NCBI GenBank assembly: GCA_028284905.1
Contig: JANQQU010000086.1
Location: 1 to 64,000, forward strand
Direction of reading: 5' to 3'
DNA length: 64,000 nt
Origin: Calditrichia bacterium
Lineage (GTDB): Bacteria > Calditrichota > Calditrichia > RBG-13-44-9 > J075
In this document: one piece after another, positions 45,739 to 54,609 of the stretch
Layout: every line of letters starts with the position of its first letter
Position numbering within the stretch: position 1 is the first letter of the stretch
The notes under the pieces: model-generated
Databases searched by the model: none
What the model was told of the DNA's origin: nothing
What the model saw: the letters and a program-made list of their open reading frames with translations, nothing else
Made by a program: the position numbers and the translations under genes

Positions 45739-46791
45739 ATGTTTCCAAAGATGCAAGTACTGATCGCTTTTTTAGCCGGCGCTGTAGTGATTGGCGGACT
45801 GGAACTGACCTTCGAAGGCGGCTCTCTGCTATATTGCATGCTTTTCTTTGCTGCCGTGTCCATGGGCCCAATTGCTGTTGTTGCGGGTGCGGACATTTCC
45901 GGTGGAAAATGGATAAAACCTTACAAAGAAACCATGTTCAGCGTGCGTCACATGATCCTGTTTGTGCTGATTCTTTTTCTGGTATTCATCGGCTTAAAGC
46001 GTCATGAGCTGATTTATTTCTGGGCGGAAGAAGGTACTGAGTTTCATCATACCTGGCTGGAAAAGAACTTTTATATTCTGAGAAATGTGCTGTTGCTGGC
46101 AATTTCCTGGGTAGTTGCAAATGTTTATGCGAAAGCTTCCCTGCAGGAAAAAGACAGTAAAGCGTTCTGGGCAATCATGTGGGTGTTCTCCTTTGTTATT
46201 ACACAAACAATTATTGCCTTTGATTGGGTAATGTCTCTGGAATTCCCCTGGATTAGCACCCTGTTCGGCGCATATTTTTTTGTAGAAGCCTTTTACTGTG
46301 GTTTGGCATTCGCCGCCATTTATACCAGTCTGCGTTACCAGCATCTGCTGGAAGTACACGACGAAAAAACATTTAAGAAATCCATGATGGACATGATGAC
46401 CATGTTCTTCGGATTCAGCATCTTCTGGGCATATCAGTTCTTCTCACAATATATTGTTATCTGGTATGGTAATATCCCGGAAGAGGTATCCTACTTTACC
46501 CGCCGCCTCGATGAGTTTGGCGGATGGCTGTACATTATTCCGGTGATTCTCTTCGTAACGCCTTTCTGGATTCTGATCTCCCGGAAGATGAAAGCGAATC
46601 CGAAAGTCATTATCTGGGTTGGATTACTGGTGTGGGCAGGTATTCTGGTAGAGCGTTTCTTTATGTTGGGCACACATCATGATATTCATCTTAGCCCGAT
46701 TATCACAACAGCCGAAGTATTGGTCGCTGCCGGTGTATTCTTCTGGGTCGTAAAGAATCAGGATGATACTGCTTTGAGAACCGACCCGTAA
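45739..46791 (+). CDS. actF: Alternative complex III ActF-type membrane subunit
   Basis: 350 aa, about 10 TM; SFVITQTIIAFDWVMSLEFPWISTLFGAYFFVEAF. Confidence 0.9.
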   Translation: MFPKMQVLIAFLAGAVVIGGLELTFEGGSLLYCMLFFAAVSMGPIAVVAGADISGGKWIKPYKETMFSVRHMILFVLILFLVFIGLKRHELIYFWAEEGTEFHHTWLEKNFYILRNVLLLAISWVVANVYAKASLQEKDSKAFWAIMWVFSFVITQTIIAFDWVMSLEFPWISTLFGAYFFVEAFYCGLAFAAIYTSLRYQHLLEVHDEKTFKKSMMDMMTMFFGFSIFWAYQFFSQYIVIWYGNIPEEVSYFTRRLDEFGGWLYIIPVILFVTPFWILISRKMKANPKVIIWVGLLVWAGILVERFFMLGTHHDIHLSPIITTAEVLVAAGVFFWVVKNQDDTALRTDP

Positions 46792-46816
46792 AGCTGAGAA
46801 AACAAATTTTACTTTT

Positions 46817-46847
46817 AAAAGCCCCTTCCATTCGAAGGGGCTTTTTG
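46817..46847 (+). terminator. Rho-independent terminator after actF
   Basis: AAAAGCCCCTT ccattcg AAGGGGCTTTTT. Confidence 0.88.
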
Positions 46848-46890
46848 TATATAGGACGAATGGAAATAATTGCTGCATATTGACTGGAAT

Positions 46891-47406
46891 TTATCCCCTC
46901 AGGTTTTGCATTGCTGCTAACTTATCAGAAAAGAGATGGGTTGCTTTTTCCCATAAATGCAGGGGAGAAGCCCATTCCCGATCCTGCGCTCGCCGCAAAT
47001 AGACAATCTGCGCCAGGTGGTAGAGATAATGCTGTGCCATATGGATAATATCCTCGCCAAGTGTTTCGTGCGGCTTTGCATCAGGCTTTTCGCTTGGGCG
47101 GAATAACGCCTGATCATTTTGGCATTGTCTTAATATCTCTCCAATTTCTTCGTTGAGGGCGAGAAAAGCCGCGCTAATGTTTTCCGGGGAAGTTTTTCCG
47201 GGATCTTGAGTGGTCAGATTAATTCCCATTCTCTCCATAAACCAGAGATCCACCCGGATAAGGTGGCGAACGATTTCTCCGATTGAACGGGAATCCGGCG
47301 CAGGCCGCCAGTTTAATTCTGATTCGGAAATCCCTGCCAGGGCAGCGGGAATCGTTTTCGCACTCGCCTCATAAAGGTCTAAGATAATCTGGGCATTCTT
47401 ATGCAT
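46891..47406 (-). CDS. DinB-family protein
   Basis: 171 aa; ELNWRPAPDSRSIGEIVRHLIRVDLWFMERMG; HMAQHYLYHLAQIVYLRRAQ. Confidence 0.8.
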   Translation of the reverse strand: MHKNAQIILDLYEASAKTIPAALAGISESELNWRPAPDSRSIGEIVRHLIRVDLWFMERMGINLTTQDPGKTSPENISAAFLALNEEIGEILRQCQNDQALFRPSEKPDAKPHETLGEDIIHMAQHYLYHLAQIVYLRRAQDREWASPLHLWEKATHLFSDKLAAMQNLRG

Positions 47407-47516
47407 ATGTACTCCTTCGAATTTGCAGGAAAAAATTTACATTGTGTGAGAAAACTACCATTATATAAATGAATTGTTTAATATTTTATCTCAAGGTCTT
47501 GCTTCAGGAATAAAGT

Positions 47517-48728
47517 ATGGATGCCAGTCGGCAGGAAAAGTTAGCGGATAAATTCCGCGGATCGCAATTAACGGGTAGATTAGCAATTAGTCACCTGATT
47601 GTTATTATGCTGATCGCGGGAATACTCCTGATCTTCTATCCAATTGAGTGGGTGCTGCAGTGGGCCGGGCTCGCCGGATTATTTCTCATCATTGAATTAC
47701 GCCAATTTTATATTGCCGTACGGGCAATGGCAGTGCCGCCGGAAAAGATTGGAGTTGCAAATACGATCACCCTTTCCCGGGGAATCTTGATTGCATTACT
47801 CGGCGGCATGCTGATATTTCCGGAAATCGGTACTGCTTTACAAGTTGCCGTAGGCGTCGCCTATTCGCTTGCGGCAATTGCAGACTTTGTCGATGGATTT
47901 GTTGCCCGCAAGCTCGGGGAAACTTCTCCGCTAGGGGAGAAGCTGGATGGGGATTTTGATGCATTAGGCATTGCTATTACGCCGCTGCTCGGCATTAAGC
48001 TGGGACAATTGCCCTGGCTATATCTTCTGGTAGGTGTTGCATATTATCTCTTCCTGTTTGGATTGTATTATCGCCGCAAAAATGGAAAGCCGATTCAGGA
48101 TTTAGTGGAAAGCCAATTCCGGAGAACTATCGCCGGTTTTCAGATGGGTTTTTTAGCGGTGATCCTCTATCCGGTTTATGGACCGCCGGAAACGATTCTC
48201 GCTGCATATATCTTCATGACGCCATTTTTAGCGATGTTTCTTTTCGACTGGCTCTGTGTCAGTGGTCGTATTAATCCGGAGAACGCACGCTATCAGCAAT
48301 TTGCAGGAAAAGCCGAAAAGTTATTTTTCCACTGGCTGCCCCTTCTTTTTCGAATTGTAATTATTTTTATCGTTATTACGCCAGCTTTCAGTAAATTAAT
48401 CAGGTATCCGGAAGCCGTTGCGACGTTCAGCGGGCTGGGCGTACCCGGAGCCAAATGGATGGTCGGCCTTGTCGGCTTGTTGGAAGTGCTCTCGCTGTTG
48501 ATGATTTTGCTCGGCATTGCCGGACGCTATGCCGCTTTTTGCCTGATGTTTATTATGGGCGCAGCGATCAACTATGCGGGGCTCGATTGGCAGAATGGTG
48601 CAGTGCTGTTTTCAGCGATTTATATTGAAATGTTCGATACCGGCCGCTACTCTCTGGGATTTTCCGGAGCAGCTGTTTTTACTGACCGACTGGGTAAACG
48701 ATCCCGGAAGAAAATAGAAACCTTGTAA
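47517..48728 (+). CDS. CDP-alcohol phosphatidyltransferase fused to DoxX-like membrane domain
   Basis: 403 aa; DFVDGFVARKLGETSPLGEKLDGDFD matches DG(x)2AR(x)8G(x)3D(x)3D; C-terminal four-TM DoxX-like region. Confidence 0.75.
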   Translation: MDASRQEKLADKFRGSQLTGRLAISHLIVIMLIAGILLIFYPIEWVLQWAGLAGLFLIIELRQFYIAVRAMAVPPEKIGVANTITLSRGILIALLGGMLIFPEIGTALQVAVGVAYSLAAIADFVDGFVARKLGETSPLGEKLDGDFDALGIAITPLLGIKLGQLPWLYLLVGVAYYLFLFGLYYRRKNGKPIQDLVESQFRRTIAGFQMGFLAVILYPVYGPPETILAAYIFMTPFLAMFLFDWLCVSGRINPENARYQQFAGKAEKLFFHWLPLLFRIVIIFIVITPAFSKLIRYPEAVATFSGLGVPGAKWMVGLVGLLEVLSLLMILLGIAGRYAAFCLMFIMGAAINYAGLDWQNGAVLFSAIYIEMFDTGRYSLGFSGAAVFTDRLGKRSRKKIETL

Positions 48729-48771
48729 TCTTTAGCGAATCGATCTGAAGGAAAGTCGAATTAAGAAGTAT

Positions 48772-48941
48772 GATAGTGCTAAACATGTTATGCTTTTCAA
48801 TCTTGTCATTGCGAGGCGTTTTTTGCCGAAGCAATCTCAAAAGTGCAAGGAGCATGGAGATCGCTTCGTCGCTGCCCCGTAGGGATCCCTTTGGGGCACT
48901 CCTCGCGATGACAGTTATCAGCTTGCTTCTTTAGCACTATC
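48772..48941. repeat. 170-bp nested-hairpin element with 12-bp terminal inverted repeats (MITE/REP-like)
   Basis: GATAGTGCTAAA / TTTAGCACTATC ends; inside TGTCATTGCGAGG / CCTCGCGATGACA, GAAGCAATCTC / GAGATCGCTTC, GCCCC / GGGGC. Confidence 0.88.
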
Positions 48942-48971
48942 TCAAATATTTTTCAGCGAAACGAGGCATGA

Positions 48972-50018
48972 ATGAATTTGCCGAAAGAAATTAGTAGGCA
49001 CTTATTGCAGCGCTGGCCGGCGTTATTGCTGGTTGGTGTGATGCTCTATTTTTTTGTAAATGCGATATCCAGTGTGGATTTAGGAGAAGTCGCTAATATT
49101 CTGACGGGTTTGTTATGGTGGCAAGTAGCGATACTTATCGCAATCAACTTTTTTATCACCATTGCGCTAAGCGGCAGATGGTGGTGGATTCTGAAAAAGA
49201 TGGAGCAGCAAGTTTCCTTTATATCGATTTACACCTGTCGACTCGCGGCTTTTGCCTTTAGCTATTTATCACCGGGCGCCCACTTTGGCGGTGAACCGCT
49301 CCAGGTGCTTTGGCTGCAACAAAAGCATAATATTCGGCCAGCTGTAAGTGCAGGTAGTATTCTGATCGATCGCAGTTTTGTATTTGTCTTTAACCTGGTT
49401 GTATTACTGGCAGCAGCCGGCGGCATAATATTGCTTCGCCCCAATCCCGGAATAACTCAAGTGAGTGCACTAACAGCCATTTTCCTTGCGATTGTTGTAT
49501 TTGCAGCGCTGCTCTTTCTTGCCCTGGATCGCCGGCAGCGATTTGCTAATTTGCTGCTGGAAACTTTGCAACGCTGGTCGGATATCAACTGGGTTGGTAA
49601 GCTTGTCGCGGCGATAGATAAATTCAAACAGGAAATGAATGCAGCGCTGCGAAGGCGTTCCTTGATTTTAATCAGCGGGGGCATCATTTCCTGTATTGGC
49701 TGGCTGCTGATGGCATTGGAGTTTGGCCTTGCACTGCATTTTCTCGATGGGCAGGTTTCCTTCAATCAAGGCGTTATCGCTTTTGCATTTGCCCGAGCGG
49801 CAAATTGGGTACCGGTACCGGCAGCGGTCGGCGCATTAGAAAGCGGGCAAACCCTGGCGTTTAACATTGGTGGCACAGAGCTGGCTATAGCAGTGGCTTT
49901 AACAGCGCTAATTCGCTGCAGGGATTTAGTTCTTGTCCTGATCGGCATTGCCAGCAGTGCCGGATTTTATAAGCATACAACTTCCGAATCGGATAACAGA
50001 GGACAAGTGGCTGTATGA
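48972..50018 (+). CDS. Lysylphosphatidylglycerol synthase TM-region-like (UPF0104) flippase/synthase family protein
   Basis: 348 aa; SYLSPGAHFGGEPLQVLWLQQ; VPVPAAVGALESGQTLAF. Confidence 0.78.
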   Translation: MNLPKEISRHLLQRWPALLLVGVMLYFFVNAISSVDLGEVANILTGLLWWQVAILIAINFFITIALSGRWWWILKKMEQQVSFISIYTCRLAAFAFSYLSPGAHFGGEPLQVLWLQQKHNIRPAVSAGSILIDRSFVFVFNLVVLLAAAGGIILLRPNPGITQVSALTAIFLAIVVFAALLFLALDRRQRFANLLLETLQRWSDINWVGKLVAAIDKFKQEMNAALRRRSLILISGGIISCIGWLLMALEFGLALHFLDGQVSFNQGVIAFAFARAANWVPVPAAVGALESGQTLAFNIGGTELAIAVALTALIRCRDLVLVLIGIASSAGFYKHTTSESDNRGQVAV

Positions 50019-50764
50019 TGTTCCCGGTAAAGGCGTTCGTTGGGGAAAAGGAGATCATGGGGGAAATATCCGAGCGCATCGACAATGCTACACGTTTTCT
50101 GCATGAAAAAGAACGTCCCTACATCACCCTTACTTATGCGCAGGCGCTGGATGGCAGTATTGCCGGTAAAAGGGGAGAACCACTCACTATCAGTTGCCCG
50201 GAAACCCTGGTGCTTGCACATCAATTGCGAGCCTGGCACGATGCAATTCTGGTTGGCATCGGCACCGTCTTATCAGATAACCCCCGCTTAACGGTTCGGC
50301 TGGTGCAGGGCGCAAGTCCGCAGCCGGTTGTCGTGGACAGTCGATTGCGTTTTCCGCGGGACGCGCATCTCTTGGACAATGAACAAACTCCCTGGATCGC
50401 CACCACGACCACAGCTCCGGAAGCACACCTGTTGGGGCTAAAAGATGCTGGTGCCCGTATTCTCCAAATCCAAAGTTGTTCGGAGGGCCTGGTGGACTTT
50501 CAGGCATTGTTTAAAAAATTGGGAAGGCTGGGGGTTCGGAGCATAATGGTCGAAGGAGGCGCACGGGTAATTAGCCGTTTATTACAGCTAGGGTTGGTCG
50601 ACCAGATCGTGATTACCATCGCCCCGCTGATGATCGGGGGATTGAGAGCAATTGACCCGATTGCCTGCCAAACCGCTGAAAATATTGCGATCACTTTTGA
50701 CAATCTTCATTACGGACAATTCGGGATGGATATTGTGCTGCGCGGCGATTTAAAACAGGAATGA
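50015..50764 (+). CDS. RibD C-terminal-type (DHFR-fold) pyrimidine/pterin reductase
   Basis: 249 aa; RPYITLTYAQALDGSIAG; HDAILVGIGTVLSDNPRLTVR; MVEGGARVISRLL. Confidence 0.88.
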   Translation: MMFPVKAFVGEKEIMGEISERIDNATRFLHEKERPYITLTYAQALDGSIAGKRGEPLTISCPETLVLAHQLRAWHDAILVGIGTVLSDNPRLTVRLVQGASPQPVVVDSRLRFPRDAHLLDNEQTPWIATTTTAPEAHLLGLKDAGARILQIQSCSEGLVDFQALFKKLGRLGVRSIMVEGGARVISRLLQLGLVDQIVITIAPLMIGGLRAIDPIACQTAENIAITFDNLHYGQFGMDIVLRGDLKQE

Positions 50765-51789
50765 TAATGGTCAACGAAGCTTTGTTCTTTAACGGGGATT
50801 CAACAGTCTCGTTAAAATCAGAAGAATTGCGCCCGTTAAAGCCGGGGGAAATGCGGATTCAAGCATTGTATTCTGCAATCAGTGCCGGTACAGAGCTCTT
50901 ACTCTATCGTGGCCAAATTCCTGCCGGTATGTCCCTTGATGCTGCTTTTCCCGATGCCCGGGAAAAAATTGCCTATCCTGTTAAATATGGCTACTCGATG
51001 GTCGGTGAAGTCGTGGAAACCGCTTCTGATCTGACTGCCTGGATGGGAAAGAGAATATTTGCATTCCATTCCCACGAACGATGCTTCATAACAACCCCGG
51101 CGCAGGTCTACCCTTTACCAGATGAGATTCCTGCGGAAATCTCTACCTTATTACCCAATATGGAAACTGCCATCAACCTTGTCATGGATGGTCAACCGTT
51201 GATTGGGGAGGAAGTCGTTGTGCTTGGTCAGGGAATCGTTGGACTATTGACGGCGCAGCTGTTATCCCGCTTTCCATTACATCGTTTAACCGCTGCGGAT
51301 CTTTATCCCAGGCGTCGAAAATTAGCGCAGAAAGCCGGTGTGGAAAATGTATTCGATCCCAGCGACGATAAAGCTGTTAGCCAACTGAAAGCTGAATTAA
51401 GGTCTGAAGAAATCCGTGGTGCAGACTTGATCTTCGAACTAAGCGGTAATCCGCACGCATTGAACCTAGCATTGTCGCTTTGTGGATTTCACAGTCGGAT
51501 CGTCGTTGGCTCCTGGTATGGAAACAAAACGGCGCCGCTAGCGCTCGGGGCAGAATTCCATCGGGATCGGGTTAAAATCATTAGCAGCCAGGTGAGCAGT
51601 TTAGCTCCGCATTTAAGCGGACGCTGGACTAAAAAAAGAAGGCTCGATCGGGCCATTCAGCATTTACAGGAAAGTGATCTCAGCTGGCTGATTACCCACC
51701 GTTTCCCTTTTGCGAAAGCGGAGGAGGCCTATCAGCTACTGGACAAGACGCCCTGGGAAGTCGGGCAGATCATTTTAACTTATGATTGA
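50761..51789 (+). CDS. Zinc-type alcohol dehydrogenase-like oxidoreductase
   Basis: 342 aa; MDR superfamily: ISAGTELLLYRG, GQGIVGLLTAQLL, GADLIFELSGNPHAL. Confidence 0.85.
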   Translation: MIMVNEALFFNGDSTVSLKSEELRPLKPGEMRIQALYSAISAGTELLLYRGQIPAGMSLDAAFPDAREKIAYPVKYGYSMVGEVVETASDLTAWMGKRIFAFHSHERCFITTPAQVYPLPDEIPAEISTLLPNMETAINLVMDGQPLIGEEVVVLGQGIVGLLTAQLLSRFPLHRLTAADLYPRRRKLAQKAGVENVFDPSDDKAVSQLKAELRSEEIRGADLIFELSGNPHALNLALSLCGFHSRIVVGSWYGNKTAPLALGAEFHRDRVKIISSQVSSLAPHLSGRWTKKRRLDRAIQHLQESDLSWLITHRFPFAKAEEAYQLLDKTPWEVGQIILTYD

Positions 51790-51820
51790 TACGAACAAGC
51801 AATTCAATTGGAGATAATCA

Positions 51821-52207
51821 ATGTATACTCTGGCAGTTAAACGGGATTTCGTCGCCCAGCACTTTTTGATCGGCGGTGATTGGGGGGAAGAGAACTCCTG
51901 GCACTCTCATCATTATGCCCTGGAGGTGATTATGGAAGCGGAAAGTTTGGATAAACATGGATACCTGGTTGATATTGTTGATGTGGAAAAAGCATTGGAA
52001 GCGGTAGTCGCCTATTTTAAGGATAAAACCCTGAATGAATTACCGGAATTTGCCGGCCTTAATCCCAGTGTGGAACACTTTACGCGCATCTGCTGCGAAA
52101 AGCTCGTTGCCGCAATCGGTCCGGCGCACCTCGCGGCAATGACGGTAAAGATCTGGGAGAATGATATCGCCTGGGCAGCATACCGCCACGAGAACAAGAA
52201 TGCTTAA
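51821..52207 (+). CDS. 6-pyruvoyl-tetrahydropterin synthase / QueD family
   Basis: 128 aa; AQHFLIGG...HSHHYALEVIMEA; YLVDIVDVEKAL; PSVEHFTRICCEKL. Confidence 0.85.
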   Translation: MYTLAVKRDFVAQHFLIGGDWGEENSWHSHHYALEVIMEAESLDKHGYLVDIVDVEKALEAVVAYFKDKTLNELPEFAGLNPSVEHFTRICCEKLVAAIGPAHLAAMTVKIWENDIAWAAYRHENKNA

Positions 52208-52212
52208 ATGCC

Positions 52213-53316
52213 ATGAAGATTGGCCTGATTATCTATGGTAGTCTTTATACTGTCTCCGGTGGATATCTATATGATCGTATGTTAGTAGAGCACCTGCGCA
52301 GCCAGGGAGATTCCGTTGAAATAATCTCCCTTCCCTGGCGAAACTATTGTCGGCACCTTGCAGATAATTTTCATTCAACGGTATTGGATGCTGTTGCTCA
52401 TAAATCATTTGATTTATTATTGCAGGATGAATTGAACCACCCGTCATTAATCCGATTCAACCAACGGCTTCAGCAGCACAAAAGCTATCCCATCGTTTCA
52501 ATCGTGCATCATTTGCGTTCGGATGAAGCGCATCCTCCCTGGCAGAATGCCATTTACCGGGCAGTTGAGCAGCGATATTTAGCAACAGTTGATGGCTTTA
52601 TCTTTAACAGCCAGTCGACCCGCGAAAATACTTTCGCATTGCTGAATGAACAGCGGCCTTCAGTAGTTTGCCCGCCTGCAGCGGATCATGTTTTTAAAAA
52701 GGAGAAGCTTTTACCGTCCAGCGAAAAGCCTCGCGATGAGGGCCCTTTTAAGCTGCTTTTCCTGGGTAATGTTATTGCCCGCAAGGGGATATTAGTCTTG
52801 CTGGAAGCTTTGCAAAAGCTGAGAAATATTGACTGGCGGCTAACAATTGCCGGAGATTTAACCGTTGATCCGAAAGTGGTAAGAAAAGCCCGGCAATTAG
52901 CTGATGCTTCCGGTATGATGCAGCGAATATCCTGGCTTGGGAAAGTGCCTGGAGATGAAATACAAACCCTCTATCGCAGTCATGATCTCTTTGTATTGCC
53001 ATCCTTTTTTGAAGGATTTGGAATTGTTTACCTGGAAGCAATGGGCGCGGGGCTACCGGTGATTGCCAGTGCGGCCGGTGGAGCCGGGGATTTTGTCCGT
53101 CATGGGGAAAATGGTTTCCTTTTACCACCGGGTGATAGTGAAATGCTCTGTCAGTTCATGCGTTCTCTTGCTGTAGACCGGGAATTACAGCGGCGCATGA
53201 GTTTGGCCGCCCGGGAGACTTACCGGAAACAACCGGGATGGGAGAATAGTATGGGAAATGCGCGGGACTTTCTATTCGAAATGATAAATACAGGGAATAA
53301 AAATGAACACAGGTGA
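52213..53316 (+). CDS. GT4-type glycosyltransferase
   Basis: 367 aa; FLGNVIARKGILVLLEAL; PSFFEGFGIVYLEAMGAGLPVIAS. Confidence 0.9.
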   Translation: MKIGLIIYGSLYTVSGGYLYDRMLVEHLRSQGDSVEIISLPWRNYCRHLADNFHSTVLDAVAHKSFDLLLQDELNHPSLIRFNQRLQQHKSYPIVSIVHHLRSDEAHPPWQNAIYRAVEQRYLATVDGFIFNSQSTRENTFALLNEQRPSVVCPPAADHVFKKEKLLPSSEKPRDEGPFKLLFLGNVIARKGILVLLEALQKLRNIDWRLTIAGDLTVDPKVVRKARQLADASGMMQRISWLGKVPGDEIQTLYRSHDLFVLPSFFEGFGIVYLEAMGAGLPVIASAAGGAGDFVRHGENGFLLPPGDSEMLCQFMRSLAVDRELQRRMSLAARETYRKQPGWENSMGNARDFLFEMINTGNKNEHR

Positions 53317-54229
53317 GTATACATATCCACGCTATCTGGCCGCGAAAAAAACGGTTGATGACCGTGCGCTGAACTCGCGTGTTTTTCAGCATGTTCAGGA
53401 ATATTTGTCGGAAGAACGTGAAGAGGGCTTAAACATTTTGGAAATAGCCACTGGGATAGGCACAATGATTCCGAGAATACTTTCCCTGCCGTTAACCGGT
53501 AAAGTCTATTACCACGCTATCGATTTATCTCCGGATAACATTGCCAGTGCCCGTGAGTATTTAGCTGGCTGGGCAGCCGAAAACTGTGAAGATTTTCGCC
53601 CTTTCGGTGATAACCAATTTAAATTGAAAGTAAATGCAGCCGAGATTACAGTAAAACTGGAATGCGCGGATATCTTTAGCTGGATCGCTGATAATATGAA
53701 CCTAAGGCAGTGGGATCTGTTGATTGCCAATGCTTTCCTGGATTTGATCGACCTCAATCGTCAACTGCCATTATTAGCCGATTTACTAAAGCCCGCAGGG
53801 GCATTTTATTTCACAATCAATTTTGATGGCGAGACAATTTTTCAACCGGTATCCGACCCGGCGTTTGAAAAAAAGCTGATGGATGCTTATCATAAAACCA
53901 TGGATGCCCGAATCACCGCTGGCATGCCGTCTGGCGATAGTCGTACGGGAAGGCATCTCTTTACAGCTTTGCCGGCGGCTGGTTTCGATATCCTTAGTGC
54001 AGGCAGCTCGGATTGGATCGTTTTTCCGAAAGCAGGGAAGTATGAAGCCGAGGAAGGCTATTTCCTGCATTTCATTGTGCAGACAGTAACCGGGGCTTTG
54101 CAAGAATCCAGCGTAATAGATTCCGGGCGATTGCAGCAGTGGGGGAGTGAGCGGCATCAGCAAATTAAAAACGGGCAATTGACGTATATTGCCCATCAAC
54201 TGGATTTTTATGGTGAAAGAAACAAATAA
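53303..54229 (+). CDS. Class I SAM-dependent methyltransferase
   Basis: 308 aa; LNILEIATGIGTMIPRIL; YHAIDLSPDNIASARE; WDLLIANAFLDLIDL. Confidence 0.83.
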   Translation: MNTGEYTYPRYLAAKKTVDDRALNSRVFQHVQEYLSEEREEGLNILEIATGIGTMIPRILSLPLTGKVYYHAIDLSPDNIASAREYLAGWAAENCEDFRPFGDNQFKLKVNAAEITVKLECADIFSWIADNMNLRQWDLLIANAFLDLIDLNRQLPLLADLLKPAGAFYFTINFDGETIFQPVSDPAFEKKLMDAYHKTMDARITAGMPSGDSRTGRHLFTALPAAGFDILSAGSSDWIVFPKAGKYEAEEGYFLHFIVQTVTGALQESSVIDSGRLQQWGSERHQQIKNGQLTYIAHQLDFYGERNK

Positions 54230-54311
54230 TCGTATAGTTGTACCTATCGATCATTAAAAAAAGATTGGTTCTATGACATATTTTGTGATTCAGTATTATT
54301 TGTAGTACCTC

Positions 54312-54523
54312 TTCTGTAACCCCTTCAGGGTTTGTAAAAATTATCTCAACCGTGGGGCGCGAAAAAACAACGCCCCACGGTTGAGGTCTGTTACGCCTTT
54401 GGCGTATTTTTACCGCAAAGCCCCGAAGGGAGAGCCGGTTACAGGTTTTAACCGTGGGCTGATAGTTTTTTCAGCCCACGGATAAAACCCCCAAATAAAC
54501 TTTACCCTGAAGGGGTTACAGAA
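54312..54523. repeat. 212-bp non-coding element with perfect 20-bp terminal inverted repeats and three internal hairpins
   Basis: TTCTGTAACCCCTTCAGGGT (54312-54331) / ACCCTGAAGGGGTTACAGAA (54504-54523); internal 15-bp (54345-54359/54371-54385), 6-bp (54392-54397/54401-54406) and 11-bp (54452-54462/54471-54481) stems. Confidence 0.93.
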
Positions 54524-54609
54524 TTCTTCATCTTAAATATTGTCAGTAAATACATTTTCACAAAATATCTCAGGGAACCAAAAGATTTTTAATTTTACAG
54601 GAGCCGGAA

